64,000 nt of DNA from Phallusia mammillata. Lineage: Eukaryota > Chordata > Ascidiacea > Phlebobranchia > Ascidiidae. Below the pieces are notes generated by a model. That model was not told the DNA's origin. It saw nothing but the letters and a program-made list of their open reading frames with translations, and ran no database searches. The stretch spans positions 1-64,000 of the forward strand of contig QLIY01000270.1 in NCBI GenBank assembly GCA_003260075.1. The letters run 5' to 3'. This document shows positions 37,901 through 49,700 of the stretch, one piece after another (the stretch's first letter is position 1; every line of letters starts with the position of its first letter). A program made the translations under genes and the position numbers.

Positions 37901-39412
37901 GTAAGGACCAATACAACAAACACAATAGATAATTGGTCTTAAACAAAGCGTTCTAGCTTTTTGACATAAGTTCAGGTCCAGCAACTGGCTACTTAGCTAG
38001 TTATTTTATTCAAAAAATACTCCTACACAGAGTGTATAGCCAAGCCCGAATCAAGCACGTTTTTTGACGAAACCAAAACTTGAACTCGGCCCGACTTACT
38101 AGTTCAGTATTCATTTAAATAGTATCACAAACTAACTGAAGTATACTTAGCCATGGTTTTACAATATAATTTTACTCATGTGATACTCTTTCTATCAAGT
38201 TTGTGCTTTACCTCCAAAATTCAACTTGTGGCAATATGTGATTTGCATCTGGCTGACTTGTTAGATTCAATTTCCCAGAAGTGATAGTGACGGAATGAAA
38301 AGACTTGTTCCCGTTTGTAAGGTTGCCACTAAACATAGGCACACATGAATTTGTGTTCCATATGTTGTCTGAAAATATAATATTTGAATAACTTTGAACA
38401 CATTTTACATCAATTTTTGTGTACCTATTTATATGTTCAGGCTACGTTTGAAGAAAAAAAACGAAAATTAGATGAACAGTCAATAAATTTGAAACTAACC
38501 CCCCCCCCTTGTCTGAAAATATAATATTTGAATAACTTTGAACACATTTTACATCACTTTTTGTGTACCTATTTATATGTTTAGGCTACGTTTGAAGAAA
38601 AAAACGAAAATTAGATGAACAGTCAATAAATTTGAAACTAATAACTTACTATCCAAATTGCATGACCTAAGGAACTGCAAATTCTGCAGTAAAATAACAG
38701 AAAATCTTTACACTGTATTACTCATGTAATGACCAATTAAGTAAAACAGTTATAAGCAAGGCCAGACTTACCACATGTTGTCCATGGGAGATTTCCAATT
38801 GTAAAGGAATTGAAAAGGAACATAACGCACCAACCCATGATGAGCATGTAGGGAATTATTGACCAAGTTGAAACAATAACGCTTGCTAATCCCATGCCCT
38901 AAACACAATGAGAGTTTGGCAAAACCAAGTGATTCTACGAATTTGGACAGATTTGCTGCAAAAAATACCTTCATAACAGGTATGCGATCCCAAGCACTCA
39001 ATCTGCCTCTCTGAGTAAATTGACCCAAACCAATTTCAAAAGTATAGAGTGGAATTGATATTACAATGCAAGATAGAAGGAAAGGCACCAGAAACGCACC
39101 TAAGTAATACTTGAATTAAGTTTATGGGTATATTTCGCTTGATGAAAGTTAACATATTGCAATCACCAAGCCGGAAATATTTGTGCAACGCCGGAACGTT
39201 ATGGAGCGCATAAAAGTGGATGTACAATGAGAGTTAAACGTGCTGCCGCTAGACAGTCATTATTTGAGCCTAAAATATAGTTTTTATCTCTTAAATATAA
39301 GATACCTCCCCCATTTCTGTAACATAGGTAAGGAAATCTCCACAATATGCCAAGTCCAATGCTATATCCCAAAAGAGTGAACATGAAGTCCGAAGGACGA
39401 CTCCAATGTAGT
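34960..39412 (-). CDS. SLC6-family neurotransmitter:sodium symporter-like protein, ends not resolved
   Basis: Twelve in-frame exons: 39306-39412, 38969-39099, 38772-38898, 38212-38368, 37655-37790, 37446-37580, 37246-37349, 37013-37137, 36353-36465, 36149-36286, 35608-35811, 34960-35127. Family marks in order: [19 protein letters not shown] (TM1), [10 protein letters not shown]3 [10 protein letters not shown], an extracellular loop 2 with several N-x-S/T sites, [34 protein letters not shown] (TM6), AIDSAFGEFE (TM8), then TM10-12. These plasma-membrane carriers couple solute uptake to Na+ and usually Cl-. Three Na1/Cl ligand positions are substituted (Ile in GLGI, Val for Ser/Thr in QAFYV, Gly for Asn in TM7), while the Na2 Asp-Ser is kept. 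The ATG exon upstream is not found. A possible last exon is 34701-34742 (ARFRPAHRKNGFW, stop), weakly supported. Substrate unknown; sequence leans to the GABA/taurine/glycine branch. Confidence 0.88.
35867..35935 (+). repeat. tRNA-like (SINE head) relic in the SLC6 gene
   Basis: TGTGTAGCTCAGT (A box-like) followed by GTGGGTTCGAATCCC (B box-like). The ends do not pair as an acceptor stem, so this is a tRNA-derived repeat and not a tRNA gene. Confidence 0.5.
36586..36794. mobile_element. Palindromic MITE in an SLC6 intron
   Basis: Ends GTAGAACTACTAACACTGGA and TCCAGTGTTAGTAGCTCTAC are inverted repeats. Inner arms CATAGGCG / CGCCTATG also pair. Related sequence lies near the FABP genes at about 61907-61935 and 62252-62415. 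Confidence 0.7.
38499..38640. repeat. Poly-C seam with duplicated SLC6 exon 4 edge
   Basis: Ten C, then a second copy of the exon 4 acceptor (TTGTCTGAAAATATAAT) and its upstream intron, differing at a few bases from 38366-38498. Confidence 0.75.
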
Positions 39413-41151
39413 CTGTAACAGGTTTGTGAAAGAGTTTGCATCCACCATATTAAAAGGCAGTAAAACGAAAATCGCACAGACGCGTTGTGACATAACCAAG
39501 AGCTATTGAATAAACAATCGAACAGCCGGTTTTTAACAATCAAATTGATAGAACAAAATGTTTCGCACGTATTTAAAGGCTAGCAGGGTCGTTTTAATAG
39601 GTCTTCACATAGTTTAAAATTTCCTTTGGCCGATTTAGGTACCAAAAAAGTGCACACGATTTTGTTGTTTGCCTAATTGTGTTATCCTATATACCTTTTC
39701 CTTTGCGTCACCTTTACCGATCTTTCTGCCATGTTGTTAACTCAGTATATTTTACTACTTGGCAAAGATATCTGTAACGAAAAAAAATGAACTGGTAAAA
39801 GTATGACCATATCCGCTTTTTGGTATGGTTGCTGGTCTTAGACGTGCCGGTTCTCAACTGAATTTGTCTTATTTCCGTGCTAGCAGTTAATAAAATTTAA
39901 ACTTATGTCTTTACTTACAATTTAATCTCGCAAAACCTGCCATAAATCTTGTTCGTGCTTGACGATGCGGTTAAACAACATAAATTAGACCAGGGATGCA
40001 GAACCTACGGCGATGAACATGAAAATTAAAATATACGTACAGCACTAAACATATTTTTGGGGGCTGGAAAGAGTATTACCAGCCCAGCTCTAGTAGGCAT
40101 ATGCGTCGGACGTTTTGTACGCCTATACGTGCAAACAATGCGAAAAAACAGGCACCGCTATAGGGTCACACCCCAAAATGTACATGATGATGTCATAAAC
40201 AGTTAAGACCGATCATCAGACAGTTCAGCACTATCTGTACATCAGGGCAGAAATTATTCCGGCCTTTCCAGGCGCCATTAGATGGTATATGTATAACTAT
40301 TTCCTTACATTAGTAATTTTGAAACAAAAACAAGCAAATCTTGGCTGCAGTTGGTGAAATAAGGATCTGCGATGCGGCCGTCACAGCAAAAAAGTTGTGC
40401 ACCTCTTGACTAGACCTAAACAAATCGATCAGTTGCCACCCCTCAAGACATGCCATGCTTCCTTATATTTACCCCATATCCCTAATTGTTAAAAGGAAAA
40501 TTTACCGCAAGTCTGCTCTAAAAGAAACTTGAGAATTAATAATTAACTGCATACTGTCTAACTGAAATACATTAACATACAGCTACTAGATGGATTAATG
40601 GTTTAACCAGAACAGCGGTTTTCCAAGGAAGCCTTTTTCCGTTTGCATATTTCCTATCGCATCGTTTCCTAAGAAGCCTTTACATTTTTTAGCAATCGAC
40701 GTGCCGTAATTTTCCTGCACCGAATCCGACTATGCTGTTCTTAGCAAAATACAATGGGGAGGAAATATGAGATCAAATATAATCGATAACGATTAGTAGT
40801 CAATTTCGTAAACAACATCACTTGTTGCAAATAATCACTACTCATTTGCATCGAAAATGAACTTTTTTCAAAACTCTTGCCGCTGGTATAAAAACTTCAA
40901 ACAGAGTCAAGTATACGGATGCACAAACGCTAAAACACTCTAAGAATGTACTGAAGTATTTGAAAACGGTAATGGTAGTACAGTGTCAACTAGCAACGTA
41001 CAGGCACAAGAAGGAGTATAGCGGATAAATGACAAATTAACAGCATGTAAGGTACTCGTCATAACAGTACTTAATGCAACACAATAACAAAACATTTAGG
41101 TAAAAAAGTTTAGGATAAATTTTACAAATATGAGAGGAGAGCAACTCATGA
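39413..41151. other. Upstream of SLC6 exons, 3' flank of gene F
   Basis: Should contain the SLC6 start exon or promoter, but I could not identify it. No other gene seen. Confidence 0.35.
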
Positions 41152-41157
41152 TTTAAT
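41152..41157 (-). other. Probable poly(A) signal (ATTAAA) of gene F
   Basis: Same conserved 3' flank as in D and E, about 215 bp after the stop. Confidence 0.45.
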
Positions 41158-41367
41158 CTCTCAAAGGCGACACTATTGGCATGACTTTACAATTAACATA
41201 GAGGCAAAATTCTATGTTATTTGGGTAATAACACACTGTATTGCAATAGAAATATAAAAGGTATTACGAAGTCTAAACTAAACACAGTGAAATTGCAAAC
41301 AAACACATGAAACGTTGAGGTGCAATATTGCCAGAAGCAGTAGAATTGTGGTCTGGTTTGCACAGCT

Positions 41368-44300
41368 TTAATCAGTTTGTGGTGGCATTATGTAGATTTT
41401 TTGATGATTACCTGTTATCATAATAAGTGCAAATTTGAAACAGCTTGTATTCGTATTGTGTATGCAGATGAATCAGCTTTTTGGCCAAGTTACATATCAC
41501 AAAAAGCACATGCAGCTTGTACTTACACTTGTTACTAGTCTTTTGCTTTCCACTTGGGTTGATGTTTTCATTCTCTGGCTTCGATGTACAGGGTAAACCT
41601 TTATTTAAAACAATAATGCAAGGTCCAAAAATTTAGTTGGTAATGTACATTATCAACCAGGGTCGCCAAAGTATAGTAACTATTTGACCAAGAAAGCATT
41701 CTAACTTTATGTCTGACAGCTATTAAACACACAACTAAGTTAAAGTACTCAAACAAGATTGTACTGCTTTCTGAATGATTTTAGGAATTTCACCAAACCT
41801 GGATCACAAATGTTTACATAGTCAGTAATGTGAACCTCTGTTAAAACTTTGGAGACAACTGGACTATTTTGCAAATTATTTTGTAAAATGAAATAGATGT
41901 GGAGAATAAAACCAGTGTTTCTACAAAGTTTTGTTGATTTACTTGCCTTCATTTGTAACACTCAAAGGAACCGGTTCACCAATTTGTCCCCCAGCCTCAT
42001 AAGAATATTCTAATATATCAATATCAAGCAAAATCAAAATTCTCCTGCAAATACAACCTTTCATTTCATTATGTCCCAAACTGTATTATACATATATATG
42101 TTTGTAAAAAACAACCCGGGCTATTTGGGTGACTTTATGCCCACCATTTTTTACACCTTAGCAAGCACCTGTTGACTCTGGTTTGTAATGATAATTTCAA
42201 CACAAGGTTTATCCACATACAAAAAACACCTTTGTGAGCATTGAAAATACTGAACAGGCATTTCGCAACTCTTCACTGAATTCCTTTGTTCCTATATAAT
42301 TACTTTTCGTTATATCCCGCTGCGCTTATGCATTTTGCTTGTTGGGCTTGCATTATATCATTCATTGCTCTGAAGAAGCCCTGCCATTCTGGTGGGCGAA
42401 ACGTTAGCAAAAAATATAAATTCTCAAAACAACAACTAGTATTTTGTTTAGCATTACACCAGTTGAACGAAAATGTGTTTAATTTGTAGGATTTTTTTTT
42501 ACAAAAGTTGAACTTACTTACACAGTATAAATGAAACACACAAAGTACTGAGAGTTGTAACATGCAATATTTAGTACCAACCAGTTACAGTGTCAGTAAT
42601 TAGAAAAAATATATTGCTCTTATAACTGAAGAAATCTGGAGACCAAGGAACAACTGCAAAATAGTAAACCTTACTTCTTTTCCCTGACTGCTGAATGATA
42701 ATGTATTACTTGAAACACTGTATACCGCTGAAGAGATCCATCATCCACCAAAATATTTAGCGACGATGCCAACAAGACAGCTTAAAAAATTTTTTGGTTT
42801 GTTGTCAGTTAAACAAATTATGTGATGATCGATGGCATAAATAACTTCCCAATGTCATTTTTTAACAACTGAAGTCAATTTCAGTAAAGAGTTTTATCTG
42901 TTGGATGGAAACATTTAACAAAACTTTGTTTTTATATTTTTTATTAAACACTGTGTGCAACAAAATCAAATACACAAAAATATTAAAAACTCAAGGTTCG
43001 AAGAGATGGTGTACTGAAAAGTTGTCTATCACTAAAAAAGCAACTTACCAGAAAAGCTGTGAACGCCATCTGATAAAACAAGTCTAATTTTCTTATCGCC
43101 TGGTACCAACATGTTTTTTGTGGCCAGACATTGAAAAATAGGTTGATATGGTTGTTTTCCACTCACTAATTCCTGTAACAATAATTCAAGACACAAAAAA
43201 TACACTGTTTTAACATACCTTTTAAATACATCTACTAATTGCAAAATATTATACAATATAGCCATTTTCAACAAGGATTTTTAAATTTCAACCAAGAGCT
43301 AAATATCAACATTTTTATGGAAAATTTGTTCTGAAACCCCGGGATCTTTAAAATCTTTTAAAAATCAGGAAAAAATAAAAAGATACTGGTTTGTAATTGT
43401 AACATAGTAATTAGTTGGAATGTGCTTACCTTAATCGCTCCAGTTGTTAAATTTGTAGGCTCCATATTACCAGTTATAAACTGATAAACACAATAATCAT
43501 CTGAAAATCACACACAATTTAAAAAGTTATATTGTTTTTAGCCTGCATACATATTGAACTTACCCAGCACACTCATAGTAATATTTTTTGTCGTTTGTAA
43601 GTAAAGATCTTTAAACTACCATATATCAAATCACACAACAATGGTTTATCAGTTTCTTTATAAAGTTTTATTTTTTTTGTAAACACAACTTTATTTTTTT
43701 GTAATCAAGTAACACAAAATAAAATAGGATTAAAAATATGTACCTGGCCCTTCAAGTCGCTCAGGATTACCAACTCTTCCACCAGCCTCCTTTGCACTAA
43801 CAAGTATCTCAACATCATAACAAATTATAATCCTATAAATAGAAGCTCAACAAATTATTTCCCTTATACAGACAAATCATTCCCCTAGGAACAGTTCTTG
43901 CAAGGGGTGCGAGCACCCCTGGTTGAGAACCCCTGCTCTAGTAAGATTGGCTATGCGAAACCAAATTTGTCTATAATAGTAAAATTTGGCCTTACTTTGA
44001 ACCTTTATGGAGTGAGGTCAGATAGTACGTAAGTCTTAACAAGGTGTGCTGCTGGAGACGTCCTTCTCTCACCAAATTATAACGATGTTCTGGTAACATG
44101 CAAGCTACAAAATTTGTTTACCATTAAAGAAAGGACATTACACATGGAAAACAATATAGCATATCAAATATTGCATTTTTACATGTCACCCTGTTTGATC
44201 CAATGTTACTTGCAAAAAATACATCATTTTTACCTTTATAGCAGTGAACACTATCTGACAAAACAATTGCTAAGTCATTAACACCAGATTCGGCAGAAAA

Positions 44301-44857
44301 ATCATATATATCAAGACATTGCAAAATAGGGTTCCTTGGTACTTGTCCATTCACAATTTTCTGAAAAAGATTGTCAAAATTAAAACAATACCTCAGGATG
44401 TTTGTTACCTTTGTAAATAAAAATATTTTTGATTCATGAAAACTATAAGAGCTGAATTCATAAACAAGCTGCAACCTGCTAATTGCATAGCCAATTTGCC
44501 AAGAGATTAGGCAGACAACTATCTTGCAGAAAAGTTTAATTGTGAATCACCATATACCAAGTCCTAATAATTATTGCTCTGCAGAGTAAACATACACAAT
44601 ATTTGCAGAAACCCCTTTATAGGTGGATAATAAGGTTTTTAAAGATTAATTAGAGAATAATTTGAAGTCATCTCATGAAAGGACTTTTGGCAACAACTTT
44701 GAAAACCACAAAAATTTTTCATGTAAAGCTTAAAGCTGCTAAAGTTCACAAACTGAAAAATAATAATATAGCTGTCAAAGTGCCATACGTTTTGCACAAT
44801 AAATAAAATGCCAACACTTCTTACCGAAAGCGCTCCTTGTGATAGTTGATAGGTCAT
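41368..44857 (-). CDS. Gene F: two-unit RPA70N-like protein (290 aa)
   Basis: Ten exons: 44825-44857, 44234-44360, 43996-44104, 43744-43832, 43430-43500, 43049-43172, 42675-42780, 41947-42044, 41527-41598, 41368-41411; 873 nt, open. Closest relative in the window is gene E: same start (MTYQLSQGALS), same linker (KTSNK), tail HQKIYIMPPQTD. Unit 1 has D-L-A in place of the basic pair. Unit 2 has K-I-R. Exon 8 has a GC donor (41941-41946). A second full copy of exon 1 lies upstream across a poly-C seam (44957-44989), so either copy could be the true first exon. F is separated from E by the SLC6 gene. Confidence 0.87.
42366..42404 (+). other. Hammerhead-like core motif, intron 7 of gene F
   Basis: CTGAAGA, stem GCCC / GGGC with inner CCA / TGG, then GAAAC. 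Position 7 of the core may be any base. No stem III or cleavage site. Confidence 0.3.
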
Positions 44858-44956
44858 TTTTGCCAAAAGGACGCAACAATTGTTTTAATGTCACGCTTAA
44901 GAGCTTGTACAGCACCCCCCCCCCTGCACAATAAATAAAATGCCAACACTTCTTAC

Positions 44957-44989
44957 CGAAAGCGCTCCTTGTAATAGTTGATAGGTCAT
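44957..44989 (-). CDS. Second copy of gene F exon 1
   Basis: Codes MTYQLLQGALS with the same GTAAGA donor. It differs from 44825-44857 by Ser-to-Leu. The two copies are joined by a 10-base poly-C (44915-44924). Confidence 0.6.
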
Positions 44990-45092
44990 GTTTGCCAAAA
45001 GGACGCAACAATTGTTTTAATGTCACGCTTAAAAGCTTGTACAGCAAAGGAACCAAGAGCAGAAGCAGAAGCAAAATTTTTCTTTGGTAATC

Positions 45093-45158
45093 TTCCCGCC
45101 CAAAGAATCAAATGACTTTTCCTTTTTTATCTTCTGTCACTAACGTCGCACCAGAGCG
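45093..45158 (-). promoter_or_regulatory. Gene F upstream module: E2F-like site plus conserved block
   Basis: 45093-45104 reads TTTGGGCGGGAA on the gene strand. The block at 45136-45158 is GTCACTAACG then CACCAGAGCG on plus, identical to that of gene E. Confidence 0.6.
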
Positions 45159-46744
45159 CAAAACAAACTAATTTAGAAACCTATATTTTAAATGCCTAAT
45201 ATGGTAAATAGATATTGTTGTATTTATAAAAAATATCTGGCCAAAAGCAATGCATAATAAGCTGCGTCTAAAACTGCGTCTTGTCTAGAAAAAAGTTAGG
45301 TTAATACCGAACTTGTGTTCGCAAAGACATTTACAACTGCTCTTATACATACACTTTGGTACCATGTAAAGATTTGCAAAGGAAAAAAAGATTTTGGCGT
45401 CTTTACCACAGTGCAAGCAGCCTTTGTCTTATACTTTACATCCCTGTTGGATAAGCTTTGCACCCGGAGATACAAAACAAAAGCAAATTGTCATCGTCCA
45501 AATATGATAAAAGAGATTAGCAATTAAGTCCTACTGATAAGTTAACATTTTGCAACAGTGAATAGATAAGTGTATAGTGTTTGCCTGGACAGGCCTCTTA
45601 ACCTTTTATTTCTTTTTTTGTATTCATTAATTGCTGCGAATGCGATTGATACAACAATTATGAGGTTTACTGATTAACAGACATTAGTTGGAAATGCTAA
45701 CCTAGAAAAAAGGCAAATGAGAATTGAGTTTATTAATAGAACGAAATTGTTGAAGTGGACATCGTACAGCCAGCCCGCCGACCTCAGGTTAAAAATTGGC
45801 CTGAACCGGTTACACACATTAGGGTCAATTTCTGGGATTTAAACATGGACTACATACACAACAAATTTGTATTGTTCTCTTGCCCAAAAACAAAACTAAT
45901 TTATGGGTAATAAAAACATTATCCCTTCAGCCCTAACATTAAATCATTCTGTCCGCCAAATCAAATTTTGCTGACTATAGTTGATGACTGTAGTTCGTAT
46001 ATGAAGCTGGTAAAATTATTTTAGGCCAGCTTACCAGGTTCTAGGCTGGAAGATGTTTGGCTCATGGAACACACCATAATTTTTTTTAAATACAATCGTT
46101 AGCCATTAGCATCGTGAAATATTTTAAGATGTTTTTTTTTCACTAGACACCGTTCTGTTTCATACCAGAAGCAATGTCGACACAAGATTTGATAAACCAC
46201 AACTCTTTTGCGTTGGATGACAATATACTTTAATACTGGAAAACACACAGGGCTAAGAATAGGAAATTTCCAATAAAGTACTGAAGTATTTGCACATAAA
46301 CGGTTGTACAGTGTGGACAATAAACGTACAGGTAATAGCAGGCGCTAATAAAAATACTGCACGTAGTTTTGAAAATTTTACTGCGTGCATACCAATAATA
46401 AAGTACTGGTCATATGTAGGACTATATTCTTTACCTTTAAAACGATATTTTAGACTTGATTTATGCATTTTAAAGATAATAAAAACCCTAATACAGCAGA
46501 ATATTTTCTATGTTTATTTGAGCAAAATCGCAAAAAATATTTCACTTCAGCTAAAGATAACTTTATTATGAGTTAACAAAACTGTCGCAGCAACGCCACA
46601 AACATCTTTAAAATTTTGTCAAATCTTGCAAGGTGTGCTTCAAGGTAAACATACTAATCTCTCTATCAAACGCTCCACGAGCTAATGGCAGTATTTGTTG
46701 GTCAATTGGCAGAAAGCAAAAAAAAAGCTAAAAAGATGTTACGA
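45159..46744. other. Spacer between gene F promoter and SLC7A4-like stop
   Basis: No coding sequence, RNA or transposon end that I can support. Confidence 0.35.
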
Positions 46745-49700
46745 TTATTCTGCGTCTTCGTCGGACAGAATCAGCCCCTCTTGATCTGATCTTTGTTTTG
46801 AGCAACATCCTGGTCGGGTAAACAATGAGTTAAATTTCTCACAGATCTTTCCCATCCAGTGCTGCTTCTCCCGGTCCGGATTAAGCATGCTTTTATGGTA
46901 GCCGTAACAAAAGTAAATTGCCAACCCTGTGAAACAAATGTTTCGAAAACGTTAACTGTAATGTGACTGAATTGCGTGTTAACTTTTGTTGCCATGTTTG
47001 ATAGTAAAGTGACATGAAATTATATTGTTTAAACAGTGTTTGGGGAAAATTGCACGAAATACGGTAATTCTGTATCACTTAATATAGTACCTAGCAATAA
47101 AACACTTAGGCATGCAACAAGCAAACTTCGAAGTGATTTGTGGTTGCAAGGACGTTGCGAAATTACATCTACATTCGATACATAAATCTTAGGTTTTCAT
47201 TCGACTTGCATTTTTGAAAGCTGCTTTTCGTTGTTGAGTTTTAAAATTAGCTCCTTTAACCACAAATTGCCCTTTTACAATAACCAATGTACGATAGCTC
47301 ATAGATGAAACAATAAAGAACGTTTTATGACCACTGTAAACTAGGTCTCATACAATTTCACCCACCGACTGAAATCCAAATAACGAGTCGGATCCAAGTC
47401 ATGGCTTGAAGTTTCATCATAAAGAACACATTTGTGCAAATACATAAATATGGCAAAAATGGAACAAAAGGAACCTGTAAAATAATGTTTCAAATAATTT
47501 ATTCACAAGAAAGATGGTATTCTGGATTACCTGTCAAAACGACAAGAATATGCTCAAAATAATGTGTCGGATAATTATGTTCTGAAATAACGGACAAAAG
47601 GCCAAAAAACATTGTACACAAGCTTTCTAAAACTCACCTTAAAACTTGTGTCGTTAGGTGGCGCAACGTGCTGCTCGTGTGCGAAGATGATAAAGAGGCA
47701 GCCACACGTGCCACAAAGAGAGATAAGAAAGAGAAGGATGACCCACCAGGAGCCGTGTAAGAGGTCATCCCACCTCTCCAGGAGAACCAACATCCCACTA
47801 ACACTAAAAACCACCCCAACCACCAAACTAGTGATTACAGCAGTTCCCGAATCAAACTGGGAGAGATGAAAGTCCAAAATAGTTCCCACGTATCTGGGTT
47901 TAAGCGAGCCAGCAGGTGCTGTCATGGGTAGCGGCATAGCTTCGTTAATGACCGCTGCTTCCACCTTGTGGTTGGTATTTTCTTGTTGGTTGATTTTAAC
48001 TGCGCCACGCATTAAGTTGGTCGTTTCGGCTGCAATGGGTTGCGGAAGCTTATGATGGCGTTTTTCTGCGTTAAAAAAAGTTGAAAAAGCGTTTCGTAAA
48101 ATCCTTATACCTTTTATTGTCATGAAAGAAATGCGTCGATTCATATAAGTATGGCAGACATTTTTACCATACCACATGCATATCCGTAATATTTGACAGT
48201 ACCTACATATGTAGCACCCTGTGTTTATCATAAAATTTTGAGGCTCATGTGTATTTATTAAAAACGCCCATATACTATTGAAGAGTATTTTTCTTTCTTT
48301 AATAGCGCATAAATCATAATTGCTAATCTTTATTAGGCTATTTTTTTAATTTAGGGTTCGTCTCACCGTCAGGTTCAACAGTGTGCGTTGTTTCAGATTT
48401 CGAACTGTCGTCACCAGAACTTACAGATGACGACATCGAAGATACTCCAGGTGTTCTGTAAATAAAGTTTAAAATGATGATGTAAAAACGTTTGTTGTAT
48501 GATAAAGAGTTTGTCTTACGTATATTGTGCGCCATGCTATAAACGTCCCCCACCCAATAGTTCTAATCCTTATTGTCTTTGCACACCTTTTCTCAAAAAA
48601 GTGTTTCTTTTTGCATTGCCCATCCGTGTTTTAAATTGTTACTTCTGTTTCAAGGGTTTGGTATTGTTTTTCACTATAGTAGTCAACGAACCAGGCAGAA
48701 ATTGTGGCAGAAACTTCACATGAGTGCCAGTGTAAAGTTGTAAAAGGTTAAAAACTTACTCTCAGTTCTAAATTGTTGTCAAAAAACTAAGCATGAAAAC
48801 AAATATGGGTCGTAGATTGATGGCCCCTAAATTGGATTTTTCATTATCATTTTGCCTAAAAATGCCATTGTAACTGGCTCTAATTCAAACAGCCGTAAAC
48901 AATACATTATTAGAAAGTATAAGACGTACCCCTCATCTACTGAGACTTTTTTCGGAGTGTTGGCTAGAGAGTTGGATCCAACGGCGTCATAACGCAATAA
49001 AACCACACAAGCGGCTACGAACGAGTAAGCTGTCAAAGTTCCGATTGACATAAATTGAACCAAAGTTTCCAGATCAAATATAAGAGCCATAAGACTACAC
49101 AGGAGCGCCGTAAAGCCAACTGATGCCATTGGAACCTGTGAATATAACGAATTGTAAAAAATACGATACATTACTTTTGGGAACAATGCTAGCACGTTTT
49201 TTTGCTTTGTATCTTAAAGTATTAGTTTTCATGATGACTATTTCATATCCAACACCAAAGAAGTCAATTTAAAAATTATATGGCCCATTTTGTAAAAGGC
49301 TTTAGATTTAGATGATAATGCTGAAAGTTATGAAGGACTGGAATTCCAAAAAGAATAAACAATCGTAAAATTGTACATAAACCTTTTTTATTCGTATTTT
49401 ACAAAGTATATATTACAAGATTGTTGCTCACAATACCAAATTGTCATTTAACAGCTTAAACGCATAAAAACCATTTGAGTAATTCCTTTTACCTGTGTGT
49501 TTTCGTTGACGTACGACAGAATGGGACAAAGCAGACCGTCCTTCGATATCGCGTATAGAATTCTTGGAAGCACAAACAAACCTACAGAGAATCGAAATTT
49601 GCGTCATCGGTAATTAATTATTAAGCGCTGTAATTCAGCTTTAATGACGAATAGATTCGTAAACAATGGGTAATAAGATGTTGTCTCAGATGTTTGTTTA

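Noticed and set aside
45315-45527. Plus-strand 70-codon frame in the F/SLC7A4 spacer
   Set aside because: Isolated, with no start context, partner exon or similarity that I recognise.
47612-47869. Plus-strand frame over SLC7A4-like exon 11
   Set aside because: Shadow of the minus-strand exon, whose frame continues correctly into its neighbours.
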